Positions 10,283 to 20,566 of a DNA stretch of 33,437 nucleotides are shown here, one piece after another. The notes beneath the pieces were generated by a model. The model was not told where the DNA came from. It saw only the letters and a list, made by a program, of their open reading frames with translations, and did not search any database. The translations under genes were made by a program, and so were the position numbers. The first letter of the stretch is position 1. Every line of letters begins with the position of its first letter. Source of the stretch: Amphimedon queenslandica (lineage: Eukaryota; Porifera; Demospongiae; Haplosclerida; Niphatidae); assembly GCF_000090795.2 (NCBI RefSeq), contig NW_003546838.1, forward strand, positions 1-33,437. The letters are read 5' to 3'.

Positions 10283-12565
10283 ATGGGAGAAGAGAAGAGT
10301 GAAGTAGATAGACATGGTTTCATGCTTGATGACGAATGTTGCAATGGAAGCTGGTAACAGTTTCATGTTAATAATGTGTAGTGTTACTTTTATGATTAGT
10401 TTTATTTTGTCTGAAGATGCAAGCAGCAACATAGACCCATCAGATCCAGCTAAGGTAGTGTTAAAACTGAAGTACTGTCTGTATCTCATTAGAATTTTAA
10501 TGATTTAATGTAGTTGCGTGGATATATAAAGAGAGGTCTCACTGCTAGTGAGAGAGGAATTGTATGGCAGTCTGCTCTAAATGCAAAGGAGACTAAAAAT
10601 AAGCACAAAGACTTTAACTATAAAGTATAAAAAATTAAGCATTAAAATTGCAATTTTTCTCCTATAACACATTCCACATTTATTGTTACAGGAGTGTATA
10701 TCTCGTTTGAATGATGAGTTACAAATATCATCTGTAACAGATTACAAGGATATCATTGTTACAATAAGTTAGTTGAATAAGCATGTTCAATTTTTAATGA
10801 TTTTGTGTTCATTAGATGATAAATTAAAGGACAGCGAGGGAAATGAGGATAATGAATCTCTAAAAACAATAAGACAGATATTAATGGATATAGGTACACA
10901 GTATAATGAGTTCATAATATTAATTCTCCACTCTATTCCTCTTTTTTTAGATCGTACTTATCCAAATCACAATTTATTTGATAGTGGATCAGAAAATCAA
11001 GCAAAACTATTTCACATTTTATCAGCCTATAGTCAGTTTGATGCAGACATTGGCTACTGTCAAGGTAATGAAAATAACAAAAATAATAATAGTAATAGTA
11101 ATAATAATTTTAGGTATGGCATATGTTGTCGGTTTGTTATTGATGTATATAAGTGATGAAGAAACTGTCTTTTGGTGTTTCACTTATTTGCTAAGCAGTA
11201 AGGATCACCTACACATGGTGTATCACCGTACTTTGAACAAGTAAGTCTGAAAGGATCAATCTTATGCTGTGTATAGAGTTTGAGCTGATATGGACTAAGA
11301 AGAATAATTTTTGAAAATATTTTATGCTTTTTTAATACTCTGACACACGTCCATGGTTTTATGTGTGTTTCTGGTATATTTAGAGTTAAACTGATGTCAG
11401 AGTTGCTGACGTTTCTAATTGAAAAGAATTATCCACAGCTATCAAGGCACTTGGTGAGAGTCCCAGTATCATAATGTAGTGTTGTAAAGAACTGCTTGTG
11501 ATTATCACTAATAGAAAGATATGGGTGTGCATGGTCTAATGTACAGTGTCCAATGGTTTATGTGTCTATTCACTAATATCAACTGCTGGGATGCTGTGCT
11601 ATTAATAGCTGACCTTTTCTTTACTGAAGGTAATAATGTATTTATTTAAAGTCCTCATGAATAATTCATAAGGTATCCACCATCTTTTCAATGCTGGATT
11701 GGCTGTGATACAAAACTGCGCTGGTAATTAATAATTATTTTATTTCCTCTTGTTAATTTTTTCTTGTAGCCGAGTTGATGGTATTGTCCACCATAGGAGA
11801 AGCATTGCCATTCTTACAAAACATACCATACAGATTGTAAGTATATAATTCACTGTGTTCTTCCTTTACTCTATCTCTCTCTCTCTTTCAGAGTGCATAG
11901 AGGACAGTTAAAATCACTCCTTTTCTCTCATCCAGTACTGATCAATGCTAAAGCATTAGATAAGTATTGGGAGATTGCTGAGAAGAGGTTGAGCGAAGAA
12001 GAGAAAGGAGCTAGAGAGAAACACAAAAGAAGACAGAAAAGACTTCGTTCACCAGATGACAACGATAAGCAAGGTAGATAATAATGCTAATGAATATTAT
12101 CAATTATGTACATATTAATTATGTACACTATCTATCATTGTAGATATTGCAAATGGCCCAACATTCTTTTCAAGATTAGCTAACTTCTTCACTCCAGCTA
12201 AAAAACAAAAAACAGATGAGTCGGAGCACAGAGGAATGCCAGATACAGAAAACCAGACCCCTCCTGTCCTGCCCCTTCCATTATCCTCATTCAAGAAGTC
12301 AATAAAGAGTGGTTACTACACACCAGACACTGGGCTAGTCTATACATCACCTAATACCATTGAAATGAAAAGGATTACTGATTCCACCAGTCGCGGTATG
12401 TTAACGTCTGGATACTCGGAGGCTAAGAAACTCTTCAGTGACTCACCCAGTATCCAGTCGCCGTTATTAAATAACGTATTGGCTAGTGGTGGCGAGAGGA
12501 GGAGCCCGCGGATTGCTAGGCGGAGAAGAAGAGAACAACAGAATCTACTACAGTCACCGTTATAA
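10283..12565 (+). CDS. TBC-domain Rab GTPase-activating protein
   Basis: Accelerates GTP hydrolysis by Rab GTPases in membrane traffic (family knowledge). Exons: 10283-10353, 10424-10454, 10514-10624, 10692-10767, 10816-10893, 10951-11064, 11114-11240, 11384-11453, 11515-11629, 11673-11723, 11770-11836, 11892-12073, 12144-12565; 504 aa, phases consistent. Both TBC catalytic fingers are visible: ILMDIDRTYPNH (IxxDxxR arginine finger, aa ~120) and DADIGYCQGMAYVVGLLLM (glutamine finger, aa ~155-165). LRGYIKRGLTASERGIVW is the start of the domain (aa ~35). WFMCLFTNINCW and LFFTEGIHHLFNAGLAV are later TBC motifs. The last ~150 aa are basic then disordered and include FFSRLANFFTPAKKQK. The TBC subfamily is unresolved; the EVI5, TBC1D1/4 and TBC1D10 groups all share parts. 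The start ATG is the first in frame. Confidence 0.9.
11253..11284. repeat. Short reverse fragment of the 177-bp family
   Basis: CTTATGCTGTGTATAGAGTT followed by TGAGCTGAT matches the reverse complement of the family core. It lies in TBC intron 11241-11383. Confidence 0.7.
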
Positions 12566-12691
12566 CAGAGTTACTTATTTTTAATTTTATTAGCAGTATA
12601 AAACAATTTTTGTAGTACGTGTGTGTGCATATGTGAAACAAATTATTTTTAAATAATTATTGTTAGTGTTTATTCTAATTAAAGAGCAGCC
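12566..12691. other. Convergent spacer between TBC gene and SNRNP70
   Basis: Only 126 bp separate the two stop codons. It is AT-rich and must contain both polyadenylation regions; 3' UTR overlap is possible. Confidence 0.5.
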
Positions 12692-15582
12692 TCAGGATTC
12701 CATTGGTTCGGATTTGACGTGATTATTGAGCTCACCATTATCCATCTCACTTCCCTTCTCAACCTCTTTCAGTTCTCCATCTTCAGCTTTCATCTCCTTC
12801 TCAGTTTTGTCCTTATCTTTATCTTTCTTTTCCTTGTCATGCTTCCTACTATGCCGTCTCTCTCGATCCTAAAACCACACCCATTTTAATAACTAACCAC
12901 ACCCAGCACAATATAAGGCACTATACCTTGTCTTTGTCTCTCTTTCTGTCTTTATCTTTTCTGTCTTTATCACGGCTTCTGCTTCTGTCCTTCCTATCTC
13001 TGTCTCTCTCCCTATCAATTATCATCAAACATTTCATAAAATACTTTTAATCATAACACCTACCTGCTCCTGCTTCTATCCTTTCTATCTCTATCTCTCT
13101 CCCTAAGTAAAAAGGTGCATCAATGATAAATAATGCACATGTGCATTTAGACAGTAACCATTGCTAACCACAGCTGGCATACACATTAACATTACTATAT
13201 AAATGCTTTTTTTTACAGAACCTACCTCCCTTAAAACTACTAACAAAATCATTTCAATATTGCAGTACCTGCTTCTGCTCCTTCTTTTCCTCTCCCTGTC
13301 TCTGTCCCTCTCTCTACTTCGGCTTCTCCTGCTGTTCCTCCTCTCTCTGTCTCTATCCCTGTCCCTGTCCCTATCTCTGTCTCTGTGTCCTCCTCTCCTT
13401 TCCTCATGGTAACGTTCTCTTTCCCTATCTCTCTCTCTGTCCCTATCTCTGTCCTTATCACCGTCTCTATCCTTTTCATTTTCCCTAATAGATAAATTAA
13501 TAATAAGTACAAGTAATATTATCAAAATAATTACTAAATTATATTATTATACTACCTTTCATCAACTCTTCCTGAATATTTAATACATTCATGAGGAGCT
13601 CCTTTCCTAGTGCCACCCAAACCCCCACCTACAACAAAGACAAGATCACTTCTCAGTTTTATTTCCAGTTTCCCCTTTACTTCTCTCCCTCCCTCCTCTC
13701 TCTCTCTCTCTCTTTTATTTCCTCCATCTTACCTAGTCTTCTTGGTTTCCAGCTCTTCACAGTCCTACCTCTCTCCACATCAACAACCACTCGCTTACCG
13801 TCAATCTTCTTCCCATCGGCATATTTATAAGCAGCTAGTGTGTACATAGTGGAGTGCAAGAACTTACGTCAAAACTGACCAATGAGATTCAATACTTACC
13901 CACTACTTACCATACAACTAACAGGCTAGTGGGCGGGGTCAGGCTTATAGAAACTCACCAAGTTTTTAATAAAATTTTATTATCATTATTAATTAGTTAA
14001 TTAATTATTATAAGTTACAACCCACCTATATCATCAACTTACACAATAGTTTAATAACACAAAAGCTGCTCCTCATGGAGAGCTGAGATAATGAAAAACA
14101 TTAATCAATAAATCTGATACAATATCCACATACTGTATAGCAGGAAATTTTTGGAGGGAGTTAAATTTGGCAAATTGCTAAATTTTGATGATTGGCAAAT
14201 TGCTAAATTTTGATGATTGGTAAATTTTAATTTTGCAAATTTGTGGCCATATGCCGTTGAGCATGCGCATAATGGCTCAAAATAGCGGATTTTTATTTTA
14301 GTGAATGGCTATCAATGCCGAATTCGCCAAATTTAGCTACCTCCAAAATTTTCTTCTATACAGTAAAAGCTACCCACTAATAAATTATGCTCAATAATAC
14401 TACATTAACAATACACATACATACAAGTACATGTTGCATATGCCATTAAACTATACTATTAAAGCACTAACTGTTAATGTGCAAGTATGTACACGTAAAC
14501 TATAATCCACTCTATTACTGTGTGATCACCAGGACTCATGTGTAATGGACTTACAGTGCATGTCACGTTCATTCTCATATTCAACAAAAGCATATCCTCT
14601 TGGTTTACCACTTTTAGGATCAGACACTATATTGATCTAGTCAAGGAAGGAACATCATGTAAAAATGAGCTTATTACAATCAAGTTTGGATTTTTTTTAC
14701 AAATTTGTAAAAAAATCCAAACTTGATTGGAATGAGATCAAACTTTCTACGCAACATAAGTACATGCATATGTATCAGAAAAAATTATAAAAATGAAGAA
14801 TTCTCTCCTAGTCATTTTCAGTGAAATTTGGCTGATGACCCTGTACTATAGTACAGGGACATTGGCCAGGTTTTGGAGCAACTTTAAAAATTTTTAAAGT
14901 TGCTTAAAAATCAAACCAAAGACTCATGTGACTTTAAATCCATTACGCACATGCATGCACATATAAGAATAATGAATGATTTTTTCTCTTACTCTTTTAA
15001 CTGGCCCATATGATTCAAACTCTCTGCGCAGCTTTCCCTCAGATGTATCAAAGTTCTAAAATAAACAAATAATTAAAAATAAAATAAATAAGATGGTAAA
15101 ATACAACAGACTCACTATTCTTCCCACAAATAACGTCTTGAAAGGGTCGCCACTTATTTTGCTATCATTACTAGGGTCCCCTATTAATAATAATAATAAT
15201 TGACAACAATAATTTTTATTTATATACGCACAGGTTTCAATTTCAGATTCTAATTTCAAACGGTATCTTTCATCTCTCTCCTTCCTCTACAAAAAAAATT
15301 GAAACATAACATTAAAATAGGTTCATTACTTTTCTAGCACGTCTTTCATCTCTCGTCTCTCCTCGGGTAGGCTCGGGAGTGTCTTGGGGATCCTAGATAG
15401 ACAGATCACGTGATCAAACACATGTCGTACACTCTTGCCTCAAAATCTCCCAGGCATTGAGAAACCCCATCATAAGGCCATGGCTTCTTCTCCCACGGTC
15501 TCTGATCTGTTGGTGGCAGGTAGAGTAAAGGCTCTCTCGGAGCAAATAAAGCTAAAAGGTTAGGAGGAAGAAAGGCAGTCAT
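12692..15582 (-). CDS. SNRNP70: U1 snRNP 70-kDa protein
   Basis: Core U1 snRNP protein that binds U1 stem-loop I and helps define 5' splice sites. Exons in order: 15582-15439, 15392-15330, 15286-15232, 15180-15116, 15055-14993, 14636-14555, 13834-13733, 13628-13556, 13484-13269, 13102-13064, 13011-12927, 12868-12692; 387 aa. The N-terminus [18 protein letters not shown] and [18 protein letters not shown] is the conserved U1-70K signature. The RRM (aa ~98-180) has KTLFVGRI (RNP2) and [11 protein letters not shown] (RNP1), then [18 protein letters not shown]. After a [10 protein letters not shown] linker comes an RD/RE/RS tail split over small exons. Intron 1 uses a GC-AG boundary, and exons 10 and 11 share a duplicated segment. 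The tail ends [10 protein letters not shown]. Confidence 0.97.
14131..14365. mobile_element. TA-flanked MITE with ~40-bp terminal inverted repeats
   Basis: The left end TACTGTATAGCAGGAAATTT and the right end, whose reverse complement starts TACTGTATAGAAGAAAATTT, match over about 40 bp to AATTTGGC with few differences. The ends sit at TA dinucleotides, so a TA target duplication (Tc1/mariner-like) is likely. Inside, a 26-bp unit beginning GGCAAATTGCTAAATTTTG is tandemly doubled at ~14168 and ~14194. There is no coding capacity. It lies in SNRNP70 intron 13835-14554. Confidence 0.85.
14677..14729. repeat. 53-bp near-perfect palindrome
   Basis: The left arm starts CAATCAAGTTTGGATTTT and meets its reverse complement ending CCAAACTTGATTG around a central AAATTT, with one T indel. 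It lies in SNRNP70 intron 14637-14992, directly next to a copy of the dispersed 177-bp-related element. Confidence 0.92.
14730..14925. repeat. Dispersed copy of the 177-bp repeat family
   Basis: It shares GATCAAACTTTCTACGCAAC, then CATAAGTACATGCATATGTA and a TCAGAAAAAATTATAAAAAT segment with the BMAL-intron array. It then carries the perfect 20-bp palindrome CCCTGTACTATAGTACAGGG (14839-14858) and a second palindrome ACTTTAAAAATTTTTAAAGT (14881-14900). Confidence 0.88.
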
Positions 15583-15854
15583 TTTGTAACCAGGCTCCTC
15601 CTACACAATAATTAATGACGTATGTGCACCACTGCGCATGCGCAGTAGGCAAATCTGGCAAACAATTTTTATCATTTCTAACTAATAATTATTAAAATTG
15701 GCGGAGTTTCTTTATCTTTAAGTAACAAAAAGGGAAAATAATTATTATAATACAGTCAATAATTAAAGGAGTCATTCACCACACAGCAGCTTCTAAACTA
15801 ATTAATTAGAGAATTTATTTACTAAAAAAAGAAAAGAGGAAAAACATCACATTG
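15583..15854. promoter_or_regulatory. SNRNP70 upstream region with NRF1-type palindrome
   Basis: The 272 bp between the SNRNP70 start and the FNBP4-like stop, both minus strand. The 16-bp palindrome ACTGCGCATGCGCAGT (15631-15646) lies about 50 bp upstream of the SNRNP70 ATG and contains the NRF1 consensus TGCGCATGCGCA. Confidence 0.7.
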
Positions 15855-18800
15855 TTAATCGTCATCAAGAGAAAACAAACTCACACTTTTAGTAGTAGGA
15901 GGTTGCATAGCACCACCATTGGTCTGAGTCCCACCAGCCTAATAATCAAACAAAAAGAAACCATAATGAAATTGCTTTTACGACAAGCAAAACATTCATA
16001 GTATATTCAATATACAAGAATGATTATTCCAGAGCTCACCTGTTGATAATAGGCCCCATAAGCAGCTGCCTGGTAAGCAGCATAATAATTCATGGCTGCA
16101 GCGTATTGTGTTGGATCATACGCAGCTGCAGTATAATAAGGATAACTAGCATAAGCAGCAGCTGCAGCATAGGCCCCACTCTGGTCCCCAGCAGCATACC
16201 CTTGCTGGTAGGTACTGGCTGGGTATGAAGTAGAGGGTGCAGAAATAGTGTACCCGATCTGACTGGTTGTAGGGACAGGATCTTGTAGAGGTGGGGTAAC
16301 ATCTCTCACTGGTTCCACTGTCTTGATCTCTTCTGCCTTGACTGGCTCGTCTTGCTTTGATTCATTCTCTTGAGCTGTATCTTGCTGAACACTCTCAGCA
16401 GGAGGTGTATCAGTAGTAGCTGCTACTGTGTTTTGGGTATCTTGACTCACTTCAACAGCAGCTTCAGACACCGGTTTTTCAGTAGCTGCAGCTTCAATCA
16501 CTGCCTCCTCTTCTTTCTTGGTATTGTTACCTTCAGTTGCAGACCCTCCATTACTTGACGTCACAACTGGTTCTGTGGTTACCGTGGAAACCGACTCCGC
16601 AGTCGCCATGGCAACAGGCTCCACAGTAGGTTGCTCGACAGTAGTAGGAGTGGTGCTGTATGTTGCTGTGTAATTATCATAAGCCACGCCCCCAACACTA
16701 GTGTACCCGTAAGGATTAGCATAAGAGGCAGCTACCTGCCCGTAAGTAGTAACCTGTCCATATTGCTGTGGGTCCATGGTGTACACTAGTGGGTATCCAG
16801 TGGCTGACGCTATATTGTGTATCATCTCAACTTGTGTCTGTGAGAGGGTGCTCTCGTTTTTATCTTCGTCTCCGGCCTTTTTCGGTTTAAATTTTGCCGG
16901 TACAAAGCTCTTCTCTAGAGGAGGAGGCACGCCAGTGGCCCCTTCCTGTGAGAGCTTGTTGATGGGAGGAAATACAACAGGAGGTGTAGTCTCTTTTCTC
17001 TCTTTCTCTCCCTCGGAGGAGCTGCTTTGATGTCTCCTCTTGCCTCTCTCGTCATCCGAAGACGACTCGCTGTTCCCACGACGATGACGTCTCTTCCTTC
17101 CTTTATCTTCGTCTGAAGACGAGTCGCCATGACGATGACGTCGCCTGTGATCTTTCTTCTTTCGACTCCGCCCTTTTGAGCGAGAGCGGTGACTGCGTCC
17201 ATGCCTCCGGCTCCCCCCGTCAGAGTCATCACTGTACCTACGTGAGCGTCTAGAGCGATAGGAAGAAGAGGTGTGTCTCTCACGTGATCTGCGTCTGGTT
17301 CGAGAATGACGCTCGTCAGAATAATCAGAATCGCTGTGATACTGATGCGATCTTCGTTTTGAGCTTGATTCTGATTTGACACGCTTGTGTCTTGAATCCC
17401 TGCTGTCCTGTGGTGGAGATATCGAGCGCTTCTCTTTAGAGGTTTCAGTAGTAGTTACTGGTCCAGGTGCTTCTTCAGGCTCTTTTTCTTTACTGGGCGA
17501 CCGATCCTGTCTTGTCACTTCCTTCTCCTCTCTCTCTTCCTCTCCCTCCTCTTCCTGATATAAAGAGCTTGTTACCGGCGGTGGTTTCCAGTCTATAGCT
17601 GCTACTTGTTCTCCCTCTTCTCCTCCATCTGTCTTGTCCCCAGTGTTATTCTTCATCTTTTCCAAAAGACGTGCTCTCAGCAGTGCTTCTTGATTAGCCG
17701 CTTCTAATTCTGTGAGGACCATCTGATCAACAGTGGGCGGAGTCTCCTCTTCGTCTTCTTGATTATACGGGGGCGGTAGGTCATCACCATATAAGGAAAC
17801 TGAAGGCTGCGTCACGACTTCTTTTGAAGAGCTCTCTTCTTGTATGTCGTTGCCATTATTATTATTATTGCCGGTCGTTGCTTCAACGTCTTCTAATTGA
17901 GGCAATTCCTCATCAGATACACTCTCTATCTCCATGTCCAGCTGCTGTTCTTCAGCCTCCTTTACCTAGCAAAATCATACATGCATGATCAAATCTGTGC
18001 AATCTTTAAACAATAATTACCATGTCATTATTCTGTAACTGTGGTTGCAAGTCAGGCGTTGGATTTGTTTCTTCTTCTTCTTCATCTTCTTCTTCTTCTT
18101 CTTGTTCAGCTCTTTCCATTTCTTCGTCTTTCTCTACATTAATTCATTACTAATTATTCATAAAAATATTAATTCCAATTTACTGTCTTCGGAATCATCA
18201 CAGTCTGAGCTGGTGGGGAATTCCCACGAAACGGCTTCCGTTCTCTTGTGCTTGTAAAAAAATCTGCAAGTGCCTCTAGAAGAGAGAAAGGAATAAAAGG
18301 AAGAGATAGCATTAGGATATTCTCAATGACAAAAACAGATACAAACCAGCATATGGAGTTTAGTTCCACTATTAATACAGTAAAGACGATAGTTAGTGTA
18401 GCCACATTTTGAAAGTCTAAAGGATATATTTCTGCATATAATACCCTCAAACTGAACTTACTTTATCATCGGTAACATATCTTTATAATTCATCAATAGC
18501 AATAATTATAATAATGGAACCTTACTTATGTTTATCACTTATTAAAAGTTCTTATTACAAAATAGCATTACATGGAATATAGAGGGAGGAAGAAAGATGG
18601 TGGGTTAATGCTCGGACCATTATACAGAGTAGCAACATACCCCTGCATGGTGTTTTATATATAAAGTAAACCATCACACACAACAGCTAGCTGTTAATGA
18701 TTAGTGATGATGGCACACTGTTCTAGTAGTGAGGAGAGGTATACAGTGTGTTTTATTAGTTTACCTGTCCCAGAGACAATTCCAATCGGACGAAACCCCC

Positions 18801-20261
18801 TTCTGGACTATATCAAGTATCTTGCCATCAATCTCTTTCAATTTATCTAAAACATACTGGGAGGAGAGTGCTCCTTCTTTCCAATCTTCTAAACGAGTCT
18901 GAAAATAATAACAAAAAATCTTTAAAATCCTTATTATTATAAATGAGGCGTGGTTAGTTAGTTATTAAGAAAGTCCTCCCACTCTTCTCTCTCTCTTAAT
19001 TACTTTTAATTTAATATCAAGCAACTGAAGCTCGGATAACTTGCTGGTATCAACGTGAAGATAAGAAAGCTTTCTTGTTATTTCATCAGAAAGGCTTGAT
19101 ACCTAATCAACAAATATTACTGATAATAATAAAAGCAAAATTTATTTACCAGGAGCATTTGTGATTCTAGTTTTCTCTGATTGTCAGATGATTTCGATTT
19201 CTTTGTAACCTTTTTTAAAAATTATAATATTTTCTTCCTCTGTCTTCGCTAACCTCTTCCTTCTTGCTAGTCTTTCCTCCTTTACTTTGAACAGAATGAA
19301 ACTCACCTTCTCTCCCTCCTCCATTACTCACTCCAGCAACTGAAGCTACTTTACTTGTATCATCTTCTCTCTCTGGATCTTGAATCTCATTGGATCTCTC
19401 TGCAGCTTCGCTGGTAAGGACTCCGTTACTTGGCAGCGTCCATGACACAGCATTAGTGGATGGGTTCCAGTAATAGGCATGGTTTGTCTTTGGGTCTTTC
19501 ACCTCCTGCCAAAAGGTGATTGGAGCATCAGTAGACGCCATGATTTGAGGGTTATCCTCTTCTGTATTGAAACTATCAGTGGCAGTGACAGGTGGGATAG
19601 TAGAGACTAGTGAGGGATGCTTTGAATCTCCTGCTAAATAATCAATAACGTGTAGAGCAACTGTGACGTGATCCTCTGGATTATCTAATTGACCTTGTTC
19701 CTTCAAAAACAAAGAATATAATTTGAAATGGAGGGAAAAATTTAAAAAGAAACCATGGCATCACTCAACATTAATCATCACTTACTTTGTAGAATTTCGT
19801 GATATTTGCTTCCATAAGAGGGATACAACTATCCTGAGGTCTAGTGCTGAAGACTACACCTGCAAATTAATTAAAAATTACATAAAATTAATGAATAATT
19901 ACACAAAATTAATTAAAAATTACACAAAACTAATTTATAATTACAAGTCACACCCAACGATCTTTAACTATTTAAAATTGTAAATTTGTAACACACGGTT
20001 GTTACCTGTCTTTGGATCAAAGTAGTCTCCGCCTCCTACTGGATGACCGTCTTCTTTTGTTGCACCTTAAAAACAAAGTTAATACATACTGGTTTATTCT
20101 AATTAGTGCCCACTTTTTGATTTCTTTTCTTTCTTCTTTGGTTGACTGCCTAGAAATGATCAGTAAATCATTAGTTGATAGTGTTCTTTACTTTTCTTGA
20201 CTTTCTCTTCTCCAACTGCAACCTTTTGCTTCCTGTTTGTGAAGATCTTACCTCTTGCCAT
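15855..20261 (-). CDS. FNBP4: FNBP4-like protein: two WW domains plus RS-rich and Tyr/Ala-rich tail
   Basis: WW domains bind proline-rich ligands; FNBP4 binds formin FH1 segments (family knowledge). Exons in order: 20261-20192, 20149-20114, 20065-20006, 19853-19786, 19700-19254, 19209-19150, 19102-19004, 18898-18765, 18275-18184, 18133-18021, 17965-16040, 15938-15855; 1062 aa, near the human length. WW1 (aa ~140-171) has FWQEV, HAYYWNPSTN and VSWTLP. The FNBP4 core TRLEDWKEGALSSQYV is followed directly by WW2 (WNCLWDR, RFFYKHKRTEAVSWEFP). The large exon then encodes acidic stretches, a long RS/RH-rich block (SRHKRVKSE to KRRHQSSSSEG) and a Tyr/Ala-rich tail (YAAAAAYASYPYY). The conserved C-terminal block of vertebrate FNBP4 is not recognisable. 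The last exon contains a second GTGAGT donor (after 15885) that could splice to a TAA at 15821. Confidence 0.85.
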
Positions 20262-20566
20262 GTCCCACCATCAACATGGCTGACTTTTACTGCGCATGCG
20301 TGATCAAGTTTTCAAAAGGGACAGTGGCAAGTTTTTTTGCGCATGCGCATTCAATAGACTTCCACGTGTTTTCCGTATACTTGACTATATTGTTAGTTTA
20401 CGAAAGCATAGCAAATTCAGAAAATGTACGGAGTTTTACAAAACTGGTTAATTAACTATACATGGTCACGCCCATATTTTTATTCCCCGCGCCCGACTTT
20501 GTCAGCCAATTTGCTGTTGGTTGTTGTAGCTGAGACTATCTTTTTATCTTCTTTTTTAATGTAGTT
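20262..20566. promoter_or_regulatory. Divergent promoter FNBP4 / ankyrin gene
   Basis: The 305 bp between outward-facing starts. It contains a perfect NRF1-type palindrome TGCGCATGCGCA (20338-20349), a second TGCGCATGCG (20291-20300) and an E-box CACGTG (20363-20368). A GC-rich CCCCGCGCCCGAC lies near 20485. No other gene is seen in it. Confidence 0.7.

Noticed and set aside
13203-13859. Plus-strand Leu/Ser-rich frames
   Set aside because: They are antisense to the RS-rich exons of SNRNP70.
16043-17558. Several short frames on both strands
   Set aside because: They are shadows of the 1926-nt FNBP4 exon, whose frame links correctly to both neighbours.
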